64,000 nucleotides of DNA from Actinomycetota bacterium (GTDB taxonomy: Bacteria > Actinomycetota > Thermoleophilia > Solirubrobacterales > Solirubrobacteraceae), in the NCBI GenBank assembly GCA_005883215.1, contig VAYS01000002.1:62001-126000 (forward strand). The letters are read 5' to 3'. The position numbers were made by a program, and so were the translations under genes. How positions within the stretch are numbered: the first letter of the stretch is position 1; each line of letters begins with the position of its first letter. Under the pieces are notes generated by a model. That model did not search any database. It was not told the DNA's origin and worked only from the letters and a program-made list of their open reading frames with translations. Of this stretch, positions 56,091-64,000 are shown piece after piece.

Positions 56091-58448
56091 TCACCGGCGG
56101 TGGCGGCGGCCCGAGCGGTGACGGCGGTGGGGGGCCGGGTGGCGGCGCGGGCGGGCGCGCGGGGAAGGGGTGCAGGCGCGATAGCGGCGGGTGTGGACGA
56201 TCCTCTTGCCCGAGCGAGTGCGGGCGACGATCCGCACCGTGTAGGGGCCGGATGGCAGCTGGTGAAGGTCGACCACCGCCCCGCGGCGGGGTCGGCGCAG
56301 CACGCGCACGCGTCGAGGGCCGACGTAGATCGTCACGCGCGCGTAGCGCACTCCGCGGGGCGCCCGGATGTGGATGCGCAGCCGCCGGCGGCTCGGGCAG
56401 CGTCGCGGCGGGCGCCGGGCGGCGACCGGGCGCGCGCCGGCGAGCAGTCGCGAACTGGAAAAGGCGCCGGGCGGGGCCATGGGGACCTCCAGATAGGACG
56501 CCGCCCCGGCGTTGCGCTGCACCTGGTAGACGCCTGCGGTGAGGTCTTGGGCCTGGGACGGGGTCGCCAGCAGGTGCGGGGAGTCCGACGTGGTGAGCGT
56601 GAGGCGCAAGCGGTGGCCGGCGGCGATATCGGCGAGGGTGGGAGGGACCTCGACGTCGAAGCGGGTGACCTGGCCGCTGGGGACCGCGGCGACCGAGGCG
56701 CGGGTGTAGGGGTGGTAGGGGATCAGCGGCCTGCCATCGGCGGCGAACCAGCTAAGTCCCTGGTCCAGGGCCCGGAAGGAGCCGAGCAGCGCGCCGCTGG
56801 TTAGCGGGAAGGAGGTTCCGTCGGGGGAGACGTCCTCGAGGGTCGCCACGAGCTCGACGTCGGGGCGTGTCGAGCTGGCGTAGATCGTGGCGTCGACCGG
56901 GCCGGCGAGCACCGTGTCGCGGGACATCGGATCGGTCGTATAGGTCAGCGCGCCGGGGCCGCTCTGGAGCGTGCGATCGTCGGCGGTGCACGGATTCGGC
57001 GGCAGCTGGCCATAGACCGAGATCAGGGCCGAGGCGCCGGCGCTCCACTGCTCGGTCTGGCGGTCGCAGGGGCTGGTGGCCCCGGTGAAGGCGACGGTGT
57101 CCGCGGCGCTGGGGTCCGACGGCGGCCCGCTGGCGAGGCGACCGTCGTTGTCCGAAGGGGCGCCGCTGGCGCTCGGGCCACCGGCCAGGAAGAAGGTCCT
57201 GGGGGTAGCTTCGCTGAGCGGATAGCGGCTGACGTCGACCCACCGATTGGAGCCGATGTCGTAGAGGTGCAGCGGCGTGTCCGTCTCGTCGATGCCGGTG
57301 GACTCGTCCTTGAGCCAGCGATCGAACCACGCCAGCTCGATGCGGTAGACGTCCAGCCCGGCCCCGGCCGTGAGGTGGTACCACGGGCCCTGCAGCAGCT
57401 GGTAGCGGCCCGTGGCTTTCTCGTCCGGGGTCATCGGCGCGCTCACCGAGCGCCCGCGGTAGGCGTTCTGCAGGCCGGAGTAGTCGAGTGGCTCGCCGCG
57501 CTGGAAGAGGTCAAACCAGCCCCCGACCATGAACGCCGCGATGCCGTTGGCGACCACGCGGCCGAGCATGTTGCGGGGAGCGCGGGCCTGCCAGTAGTCC
57601 TCGTCGTAGGCCTCGTCGCCGCCGCTGGCGATGTTGGCCGTCTGGGCCAGGTTGTAGCTCGCCAGCGCGGGCACGTGTTCGAGCTCGACGTTGAGGAGAT
57701 CGGCGACGTCGGTTGGATTCTCGGCGGCCGGGTTGACCAGCTCCAGGGGCCCGAAGATCGTGGACACGGCGAACAGGTCGAACTCGCCGTCGGCCAGGCC
57801 GCCGTCGAAGGCCACGTCGCGGTAGGGGTCGTTGCCGGCGACGATCGGAAACAGCGCTTTCAGCGGCGAGTCGCGGCCGAGCGCGTTGGCGGTCATGAAC
57901 TCGTCGAGGCCCATATAGGAGGGGCCGTAGAGGCCCACGCGGCCGTTCGAGTGCGGCAGCGCCGCCGCCCAACGAACCAGCGCGGCGCCGTCCTGGGCCT
58001 GGATCGGATCGAGCAGGTTAAAGCTGCCGTGCGAGTCCCCGGTGCCCCGGACCTCGGCGACGACGTCGATGTAGCCGCGCTGGATCATGTAGGGGATCGC
58101 GCCGGCCTGAGTCGCCGCCTCGGCACCGCCTTCCCCGCCGCTGGGCGCGCCCACGGTGTCCTTGCCGTAGGGGGTCTGGACCATGATCACGGGGAACGGG
58201 CCCGACGCAGGCTGGCCCGTCGCGGGATCGGTGGGGGAGTAGACGTCGGCGCGAAGCACCGTCCCGTCGGCCATCGCGACCGGCACGCCGGTCTGCTTGG
58301 CGACCCCGTAGCGGGGGGGCTCGGGGCTCCACGCGCGCGCCGGCGCGGGCGCGGCGGCGATCACGCCGCCCGCCGCCAGGGCGCATGTCAGCACGAGCCC
58401 GTGGAGCTGGCGGTGAGGGCTGATGGCCCAAGTATGGCGCCGCCGCAC
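56091..58448 (-). CDS. Secreted S15/CocE-family hydrolase (X-Pro dipeptidyl-peptidase-like)
   Basis: A ~785-residue exported alpha/beta hydrolase. After a signal-like N-terminus (h-region LVLTCALAAGGVIAAAPAPA) it shows VQTPYGKDT, the nucleophile elbow GLYGPSYMG, the Asp motif MVGGWFDLFQRG and the His motif QGPWYHLT, the S15 triad. A C-terminal jelly-roll domain (PF08530-like) follows, then a ~100-residue extremely Arg-rich tail. It may be a peptidase or an ester hydrolase. The frame is open to 59186; I use the GTG at 58448, which gives an RRR n-region, but no ribosome site supports it. It is divergent from ftsK. Confidence 0.8.
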   Translation of the reverse strand: MRRRHTWAISPHRQLHGLVLTCALAAGGVIAAAPAPARAWSPEPPRYGVAKQTGVPVAMADGTVLRADVYSPTDPATGQPASGPFPVIMVQTPYGKDTVGAPSGGEGGAEAATQAGAIPYMIQRGYIDVVAEVRGTGDSHGSFNLLDPIQAQDGAALVRWAAALPHSNGRVGLYGPSYMGLDEFMTANALGRDSPLKALFPIVAGNDPYRDVAFDGGLADGEFDLFAVSTIFGPLELVNPAAENPTDVADLLNVELEHVPALASYNLAQTANIASGGDEAYDEDYWQARAPRNMLGRVVANGIAAFMVGGWFDLFQRGEPLDYSGLQNAYRGRSVSAPMTPDEKATGRYQLLQGPWYHLTAGAGLDVYRIELAWFDRWLKDESTGIDETDTPLHLYDIGSNRWVDVSRYPLSEATPRTFFLAGGPSASGAPSDNDGRLASGPPSDPSAADTVAFTGATSPCDRQTEQWSAGASALISVYGQLPPNPCTADDRTLQSGPGALTYTTDPMSRDTVLAGPVDATIYASSTRPDVELVATLEDVSPDGTSFPLTSGALLGSFRALDQGLSWFAADGRPLIPYHPYTRASVAAVPSGQVTRFDVEVPPTLADIAAGHRLRLTLTTSDSPHLLATPSQAQDLTAGVYQVQRNAGAASYLEVPMAPPGAFSSSRLLAGARPVAARRPPRRCPSRRRLRIHIRAPRGVRYARVTIYVGPRRVRVLRRPRRGAVVDLHQLPSGPYTVRIVARTRSGKRIVHTRRYRACTPSPRARPRRHPAPHRRHRSGRRHRR

Positions 58449-58536
58449 GAGCTCGGGCGGGGTAAGCGAGGCTGCCGGGTCATCGGGGCGGGCCCGCCGG
58501 GCAGGGGCGCGCGCGCCCGCGTCGAAGAGCCGGGAG

Positions 58537-61161
58537 ATGGCCCCACGCCGCAAGACCGCCCCTGCTCGCTCGCGCAAGCGCGGGGCGAGTCGGCGCCGCG
58601 CGCCCGGGCGCCGCTCGGCGGGGCTGGCGACGATGATCTCGGCCCGCGTGCGCCCGCTCAGCCAGCGCGAGCTGGACGTGGCGGGGCTGGCGCTGATCGC
58701 TCTCGGCGTGTTCTGCGGGCTGGTGCTGTGGGGCGACGTGCGGGGCGGGGCGGCGGGCCACGGGCTCGACCGGGGGCTGGCCTGGCTGGTGGGCGAGGCC
58801 CGCTTCCTGGCCCCCCCGCTGTTCGCCGGCGCCGGCGTGCTGGTCGTGCTGCGCCCCGTGCTCACCACCACCCGGCCGTTTCGGGCGGGCGCCCTGTGTG
58901 TGGTGGGCGCTCTGGCGCTTGCCCTGGCCGCCAACACCATGGGCCTGGCGCCGGCGGGCGCCCGCCACGGCTTCTGGCACGCCGGATTCTTCGAGACCCG
59001 CGGCGGGATCGTGGGGGAGGCCCTGTACTGGGCCAGCTCGCAGGTGGGGGGCGATGTGGGGTCGGGCGTGCTGGCCTTCTTCCTGGTTCTGGCGGGGGTG
59101 CCGCTGCTCACCGGCGCCTCGATCGCCTCGACGCTGCGGGTCGTCGGCTCGGGCATGGGGGAGGCCAGTCGCGCCCTGCGGCGCACGGCCGAGTGGGCGG
59201 GATCGACGTCGCGGACCTCGCCGCCGGGCTCGGACCCCGACCCGGCGCCGCCGGTGAACGTTCAGGCCGAAGGCGCCGCCCACGTCGAGCCGCTCGTGCA
59301 CGCCGCCGAGTCGCCGCTGGGGGAGTCGCCCCCGGTCGACGGGGTCGCTCGCTTTCCCGAGCTGTTCGCGGCGTCCGAGCCCGGGGACGGCCGGACCCCC
59401 GTCCGCGGCGTGGCGTCGGCTGCTCACGCAGACGACCCCGACGCGGAGCCGAAGGCGGAGCGTCGCATCCCCCAAACCGACGGGGACGAAGGCGACCTCG
59501 ACGTCGAGGGCCTCCCGGGGGTGGTGCGGGTGGACGGGGCCGGGGCGCTCACACCCCAGGGGCGTCTGCGCGAGAGCGTCACCGACGATCCCTCGTTCCA
59601 GTGGGCGCTGCCCGACCCGGGGCTGCTGCGGCGCTCGTCGGTGGAGCAGGCGCGCCCCGACACCGCCGGCCAGGAGCGCGTGTCGGCCCAGCTCGTCGAG
59701 GCGCTGGGCCACCACGGCGTCCAGGCGTCGGTGGTGGGGACGGTGGCCGGCCCCCATATCACCCGCTATGAGCTGCGGCTGGCGCCGGGCACCAAGGTGG
59801 GCAAGGTCTCCGGGCTCAAGGACGACCTCGCCTACGCCCTGGCCGCCACCGAGATCCGGATCCTCGCCCCGATCCCGGGAAAGCAGGCCGTCGGGGTCGA
59901 GGTCCCCAATGCCCACCGGCGGATCGTGCAGCTGGGCGACGTCTTCCAGGAGCCCAAGGCGGGCTTCTCGCCGCTGTCGGTGTGGCTGGGCAAGGACGTC
60001 TCCGGTCAGGCGATCTGCGCCGACCTGACCCGCATGCCCCACCTGCTGGTGGCGGGCACCACCGGGGCGGGAAAGTCGGCGGCCATCAACGCCATGCTGT
60101 GCTCGATGCTGCTGCGGGCCACCCCGCACGAGCTGCGGCTGGTCCTCGTGGATCCCAAGCAGGTCGAGCTAAACCACTACGACTCGATCCCCCATCTGCT
60201 CACGCCGGTCATCACCAGTCCGCGGATGGCGGCCAACGCGCTGGCCAACCTGGTGCGCGAGATGGAGCACCGCTACGGGATCATGTCCCTGTCGCGCACC
60301 CGCTCGCTGGTCGAGCTAAACCGAGCACGTGGCGAGCGGGGCGAGCCCGACCTGCCCTACATCCTGTGCGTGATCGACGAGCTCGCCGACCTGATGATGG
60401 TCGCCCCCGCCGACGTCGAGGACTCGATCATCCGCCTGGCCCAGAAGGCGCGGGCGGTGGGGATCCACCTGGTGCTGGCCACCCAGAGCCCGCGAGTCGA
60501 CGTGATCACCGGGATGATCAAGGCCAACGTGCCGTCGCGGATCGCATTCGCCGTCTCCTCCCAGACCGACTCCCGCGTGATCCTCGACCACAACGGGGCC
60601 GAGTCGCTGCTGGGAATGGGCGACATGCTGTTCTCGCCGGTGGGCTCCTCGCGCCTGCAGCGCATCCAGGGGGCCTACATCGACGAACCCCAGATCGGCG
60701 AGATCACCGACTTCTGGCGCCGCCAGGGGGAGCCCGAGTTCCACGAGGAGCTGCTCGCGGAGGTCACGCCCCTCGAGGGCGCGGAGGAGGGCCCCGGTGA
60801 CGAGGGCTCGCCCGACGAGGATCCACTGCTCGCCGACGCCGTGGCGATGGTGGTGGAGATGGGCACGGCCTCGACGTCGATGCTCCAGCGCCGCCTGCGG
60901 CTCGGCTACACCCGCGCCGGGCGTCTGATCGACATGCTCGAACGCCGGGGGATCATCTCCGGCTACGAGGGCTCCAAGCCGCGGCAGGTGCTGGTCTCCG
61001 AGGCCGACCTGCCGCGGGTGCTGGCCGCGTTGGCCGAGCGGGCGCCGGGCCCTCGGGCCTCGGCTTCCCCGGGCTCGGGCGGCGAAGAGGCGGGGGCTGC
61101 TGCGGGCGCGGGCGAACGCCCGCCGGCCACCGAGGCGATGGTCGTTCCCGCCGAGGACTGA
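58537..61161 (+). CDS. ftsK: DNA translocase FtsK/SpoIIIE
   Basis: Hexameric motor that clears chromosome DNA from the division septum. It is 874 residues: a basic N-terminal stretch, four predicted membrane helices (~40-190), a long variable linker (~215-380), and the motor domain with Walker A GTTGAGKSAA (~residue 508) and Walker B CVIDELADLMM. The C-terminal gamma winged helix (SMLQRRLRLGYTRAGRLIDM) reads KOPS/SRS polarity sites. The ATG at 58537 is used; the frame extends to 58423. Confidence 0.94.
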   Translation: MAPRRKTAPARSRKRGASRRRAPGRRSAGLATMISARVRPLSQRELDVAGLALIALGVFCGLVLWGDVRGGAAGHGLDRGLAWLVGEARFLAPPLFAGAGVLVVLRPVLTTTRPFRAGALCVVGALALALAANTMGLAPAGARHGFWHAGFFETRGGIVGEALYWASSQVGGDVGSGVLAFFLVLAGVPLLTGASIASTLRVVGSGMGEASRALRRTAEWAGSTSRTSPPGSDPDPAPPVNVQAEGAAHVEPLVHAAESPLGESPPVDGVARFPELFAASEPGDGRTPVRGVASAAHADDPDAEPKAERRIPQTDGDEGDLDVEGLPGVVRVDGAGALTPQGRLRESVTDDPSFQWALPDPGLLRRSSVEQARPDTAGQERVSAQLVEALGHHGVQASVVGTVAGPHITRYELRLAPGTKVGKVSGLKDDLAYALAATEIRILAPIPGKQAVGVEVPNAHRRIVQLGDVFQEPKAGFSPLSVWLGKDVSGQAICADLTRMPHLLVAGTTGAGKSAAINAMLCSMLLRATPHELRLVLVDPKQVELNHYDSIPHLLTPVITSPRMAANALANLVREMEHRYGIMSLSRTRSLVELNRARGERGEPDLPYILCVIDELADLMMVAPADVEDSIIRLAQKARAVGIHLVLATQSPRVDVITGMIKANVPSRIAFAVSSQTDSRVILDHNGAESLLGMGDMLFSPVGSSRLQRIQGAYIDEPQIGEITDFWRRQGEPEFHEELLAEVTPLEGAEEGPGDEGSPDEDPLLADAVAMVVEMGTASTSMLQRRLRLGYTRAGRLIDMLERRGIISGYEGSKPRQVLVSEADLPRVLAALAERAPGPRASASPGSGGEEAGAAAGAGERPPATEAMVVPAED

Positions 61162-61269
61162 CCTCCGCCCCGGGATCGAGCGGGGGCCGATCGCTCCCCC
61201 GGGACCGAGCGCCGACGCGCCAGGCGGCAGCGGACGGTGAGGCGGCGCGGCTGGGCGAAAAAGCGCGAT

Positions 61270-61294
61270 TTGCAGGCCCGTCGGGCGCTAGCCT
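61270..61294 (+). promoter_or_regulatory. Possible promoter of the rodZ-like/cinA/thpR unit
   Basis: TAGCCT (61289-61294) lies 9 bases before the ATG; a TTGCAG lies 13 bases upstream of it. The rest of 61162-61303 holds two imperfect copies of a CCCCGGGATCGAGCG-like sequence and GC-rich inverted segments that may end ftsK transcription. Confidence 0.35.
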
Positions 61295-61303
61295 TCTGCG
61301 GCC

Positions 61304-62050
61304 ATGGCGGACATCGGCGAGATGCTGCGGGAAGCGCGGATGCGGGCGGGCATCGACATCTCCGAGGTCGAGGCCGCGACCAAGATCCGGGCCAAGTACC
61401 TGCGCGCGTTGGAGAACGAGGAGTGGGGATTGCTGCCCGGCAATGCATACGTCAAGGGCTTTCTGCGCACCTATGCCGAGGCGCTGGGGCTGGACCCCAA
61501 GCTGGTGGTCGAGGAGTACAAGCTCCACCACGAGCGGCTCTCGGAGATGGAGATGCAGCCGATCGTGGCCACCCCCAGCGCCGGCGAGCGGGCCGCCCGG
61601 GCGGGCATGGCGGTCCCCCGGGGCTGGCTGATCGCCGGCGTGGCGATCGCCCTGGTGGTCGTCCTGGGCATCCTGGGGCTGACCAGCCGCAACAACTCGT
61701 CGTCTTCTAAGTCCCACCCCACCGCGACCGGTCCCACCGGGCCGACGGGGACACCCGTGGTGCGCCACCCGGCGGCCAGGTTCCAGATCATCGCCACCAA
61801 CCCGGTGTACGTATGCCTGATCAGCGCCCAGGGGCACAAGCTGATCGGCGGCCGGACGCTGGCCTCGGGCGAGCGCACCCGGGTCTACCGCTCCCGGCGC
61901 TTTTACGTCCTGCTCGGCAACGGCTCGGCCCGGGTGAAGATCAACGGCCGGGCGTCCGACCTTCCCCCCTCGGCCAACCCGATCAGCTTCGCCGTCGGGC
62001 CCAAGGGTCGGCGTCCGCTGGCCGCCAACCGGACGCCGAACTGCGGGTGA
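61304..62050 (+). CDS. RodZ-like helix-turn-helix membrane protein
   Basis: A 248-residue protein: a cytoplasmic HTH_25 domain ([39 protein letters not shown]), one transmembrane helix (~104-125), a Ser/Pro/Thr-rich linker, and a C-terminal extracytoplasmic beta domain (DUF4115-like). RodZ links the cell-shape machinery to the membrane. In actinobacteria the HTH-TM form next to ftsK/cinA is common, with less certain function. Its stop overlaps the cinA GTG. Confidence 0.87.
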   Translation: MADIGEMLREARMRAGIDISEVEAATKIRAKYLRALENEEWGLLPGNAYVKGFLRTYAEALGLDPKLVVEEYKLHHERLSEMEMQPIVATPSAGERAARAGMAVPRGWLIAGVAIALVVVLGILGLTSRNNSSSSKSHPTATGPTGPTGTPVVRHPAARFQIIATNPVYVCLISAQGHKLIGGRTLASGERTRVYRSRRFYVLLGNGSARVKINGRASDLPPSANPISFAVGPKGRRPLAANRTPNCG

Positions 62051-63387
62051 GCGCCCGGGCGGGCATCGTCGTCACCGGGACCGAGGTTCTCACCGGGCGG
62101 GTGACCGACCGCAACGGGCCGTGGCTGGCCGAGCGGCTACGGGAGCGGGGGGTGGACCTGGCCCACATCGCGGTGGTCGGCGACCGGCCCGCGGATATCG
62201 CCGCGGCCCTGGGTTTCTTTGCCCACGCGGGGGTGGACCTGGTGGTCACCAGCGGGGGGCTGGGTCCGACCGCCGACGATCTGACCGCCGAGGTGGTGGG
62301 GGCGTTCTGTGGGCGAGAGATGGTGCTCGACGCCGAGCTCGAGCAGCGCATCGCCGAGATCCTGCGGCCGCTGGCGGCGCGCTTTCCCGACCTGGACATG
62401 GAGGCGGTCCGCGAGAGCAACCGAAAGCAGGCGGTGATCCCGGAGGGGTCCACCGTGCTGGGCCCGGTGGGCACCGCCCCGGGCCTCGTGGTGCCGCCGG
62501 CGCCGGGCCGCGACGGTCCGACCGTGGTGGTGCTGCCCGGGCCCCCGCGTGAGCTTCATCCGCTGTGGCACGACGCCGCGGCGACCGCCGCGGTCGCCGC
62601 GGCGGTCGCCAACGCCACCGAGTACCGCCAGCAGATGCTGCGCCTGTTCGGCATCCCCGAGTCGGAGATCGCCGCCACCCTGCGCGCCGCCGCCGAGGAG
62701 GGCGTAGAGCTCGACCGCCTGGAGATCACTACCTGTCTGCGCCGCGCCGAGGTCGAGGTGGTGACCCGCTTTGAGCCATCAGCCCAGGGCGTCTATGACC
62801 GCCTGGCGGCGCTGGTGCGCGAGCGTCACGGGCCGGTGCTGTTCTCCGAGGACGGCAGCACCGTGGACGATCAGGTGGCGAGCATGCTCACCGAGCGCGA
62901 GCTCACGATCGGGGTGGCCGAGTCGTGCACGGGCGGGCTGCTGGCCGCCCGGATGACCGAGCGGCCGGGATCCTCGCGGTACCTCGTCGGCGGTCTCGTG
63001 GTCTACGCCAACGAGGCCAAGACCCAGCTGGCCGGGGTCGAGCCAGAGCTGATCGAGCGCCACGGGGCGGTGTCGGGCGAGGTGGCCCAGGCGCTGGCGG
63101 CCGGCGCGCGCCGGCGGCTCGGCGCCGACATCGGCGTCGCGGTGACCGGGATCGCCGGGCCGGACGGAGGCACCGAGGACAAGCCGGTGGGCTTGGTGTG
63201 GCTGTGCGCGCAGGGACCGGAGGGAGCGCTCACCCGGCGGGTGCAGCTGCCGGGATCGCGCCAGGACGTGCGCGACAGGTCCACAACGGTGGCCATGCAC
63301 CTGCTGCGCCGCCTGCTGCTGGGCGAGCACGACGAGGAGGGTTCCGCCGGCGCTCCCCACAGCGCCGCGGCACGGGGCGAGGGATGA
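62047..63387 (+). CDS. cinA: CinA-family protein (competence/damage-inducible; NMN deamidase domain)
   Basis: A 446-residue protein of two parts. The N-terminal MoaB/Mog-like (COG1058) domain has [19 protein letters not shown] and [13 protein letters not shown] and acts as ADP-ribose pyrophosphatase in relatives. The C-terminal CinA domain (NMN amidohydrolase in relatives) has [16 protein letters not shown] and [15 protein letters not shown]. The GTG start overlaps the upstream stop, and its own stop overlaps thpR. In actinobacteria cinA usually lies close to recA, which may follow just outside the window. Confidence 0.92.
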   Translation: MSARAGIVVTGTEVLTGRVTDRNGPWLAERLRERGVDLAHIAVVGDRPADIAAALGFFAHAGVDLVVTSGGLGPTADDLTAEVVGAFCGREMVLDAELEQRIAEILRPLAARFPDLDMEAVRESNRKQAVIPEGSTVLGPVGTAPGLVVPPAPGRDGPTVVVLPGPPRELHPLWHDAAATAAVAAAVANATEYRQQMLRLFGIPESEIAATLRAAAEEGVELDRLEITTCLRRAEVEVVTRFEPSAQGVYDRLAALVRERHGPVLFSEDGSTVDDQVASMLTERELTIGVAESCTGGLLAARMTERPGSSRYLVGGLVVYANEAKTQLAGVEPELIERHGAVSGEVAQALAAGARRRLGADIGVAVTGIAGPDGGTEDKPVGLVWLCAQGPEGALTRRVQLPGSRQDVRDRSTTVAMHLLRRLLLGEHDEEGSAGAPHSAAARGEG

Positions 63388-63932
63388 GCGGCCCGGGCTC
63401 GGCCCGCCTGTTCGTCGCCGTCGATCCGCCCGTTGCTGTCCGCGAGCAGCTGGCCGGCTGGGCGCGCGCGGCGCTCGGGGTATCGGGTCCCCGCCTGATC
63501 GGAGTCGACGGCCTGCACCTGACGCTGTGCTTCCTGGGCCATCGACCGGTGGCCGAGATCGACGCGGTCGCCAAGCTGGCGCTCGGGTGCGCGATGCCGG
63601 TCCCCGAGCTAGAGCTGGGCGCGCCGGTGTGGCTTCCGCGGCGGCGCCCCAGGGTGCTCGCGGTAGAGGTGCGCGACCCCAGCGGGGGGCTCCAGGAGCT
63701 GCATTCGGCCGTCGGCGAGGCGCTGGCCTCGGGCGCCGGCTATGAGCCCGAGCGGCGCCGCTTTCGCCCCCACGTGACCGTGGCCCGCATGCGGGCGGGC
63801 TCGACGGCGCCCCGGGAGCTGGACGCCACGCCGGGGCTGGCCTTCGACGCCGAGGCGCTGACGCTGTACCGCTCGCGTCTGGCGCGCGCCGGCGCCAGCT
63901 ATGAGCCGCTGGCCCGGGTGGCGTTGAGCTAG
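63384..63932 (+). CDS. thpR: RNA 2',3'-cyclic phosphodiesterase (2'-5' RNA ligase family)
   Basis: A 182-residue 2H phosphoesterase. Both catalytic HxT motifs are present, HLTLCFLG (~residue 46) and HVTVARM (~130). It starts [10 protein letters not shown], as is typical of ThpR. It overlaps cinA by 4 bases (ATGA), a frequent cinA-thpR pairing. The stop is 68 bases from the window end. Confidence 0.92.
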   Translation: MSGPGSARLFVAVDPPVAVREQLAGWARAALGVSGPRLIGVDGLHLTLCFLGHRPVAEIDAVAKLALGCAMPVPELELGAPVWLPRRRPRVLAVEVRDPSGGLQELHSAVGEALASGAGYEPERRRFRPHVTVARMRAGSTAPRELDATPGLAFDAEALTLYRSRLARAGASYEPLARVALS

Positions 63933-64000
63933 CGGGAAACGTCCGAGACGGTGGCGAGGATGGGGCGCGCGCTGTGTCCCGTCCGCCCGGTGCCGGCGGA

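Noticed and set aside
58449-59186. N-terminal extension of the S15 hydrolase frame across the start of ftsK
   Set aside because: The added ~246 residues are Pro/Ser/Thr/Arg shadow sequence antisense to ftsK, and a signal-peptide-like start lies after them.
63933-64000. Start of another gene at the window end (ATG at 63960)
   Set aside because: Only 13 codons are visible, with no supporting motif or ribosome site.

Overview
The window is a gene-dense, very GC-rich chromosomal segment of an actinobacterium. A mycobacterial-type integration host factor, PyrR leader, omega subunit, CoaBC and the rpsO-pnp-M16-dapB and dapA-rnj orders all point to Actinomycetota. The mix of conserved synteny, many GTG starts and many secreted Arg-rich proteins suggests class Thermoleophilia (Solirubrobacterales-like); that assignment is inference. 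There is no prophage, insertion sequence, CRISPR array or rRNA. One tRNA gene (Arg-CCG) is present.

Layout. 1-10435: the end of a SecD-SecF fusion, a small membrane protein, a divergent methyltransferase, recJ, the bifunctional (p)ppGpp enzyme rel, a lipid kinase, threonine synthase and a MoaD/ThiS-type sulfur carrier. 10436-17135: a secreted C39-like protease/propeller protein, then a three-gene unit (Crp-type regulator, secreted FecR-like protein, CHASE2 adenylate cyclase) that looks like a self-contained cAMP circuit, and a DivIVA-type coiled-coil protein. 17136-20333: a broken small membrane gene, tRNA-Arg, RNase Z and a Tat-exported BBE-type flavoprotein. 20422-30167: the pyrimidine operon pyrR-pyrB-pyrC-isochorismatase-like-carA-carB-pyrK::pyrD, almost all genes overlapping by 4 bp, with a PyrR-binding leader; pyrK and pyrD are one fused gene and pyrF is absent. 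30193-32787: mihF, gmk, rpoZ, coaBC.

32858-46396: a long information-processing block, rimP-nusA-ylxR-infB-rbfA-nrnA-truB-ribF-rpsO, then a peroxiredoxin, a DsbA-like protein, pnp, an M16 peptidase and dapB. 46443-49555 is accessory: a VIT-type metal transporter divergent from a Fur-family regulator, and a secreted propeller protein. 49608-52165: dapA-rnj. 52176-58448 is again accessory (secreted beta-helix protein, two-component system, secreted S15 hydrolase). 58537-63932: ftsK, a RodZ-like protein, cinA and thpR. The last 68 bases hold no feature I can support.

How it works together: most of the window is core metabolism and RNA/translation machinery in overlapping operons. The accessory pieces are mainly envelope/secreted proteins and their regulators (cAMP unit, two-component system, Fur/VIT). 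Several genes have a TANNNT-like -10 only 6-8 bases before an ATG/GTG, as expected for leaderless mRNAs. Three genes (cyclase, small membrane protein, M16 peptidase) show a reading-frame problem at a short G/C homopolymer. These could be real lesions but may be sequencing errors; reads would decide.
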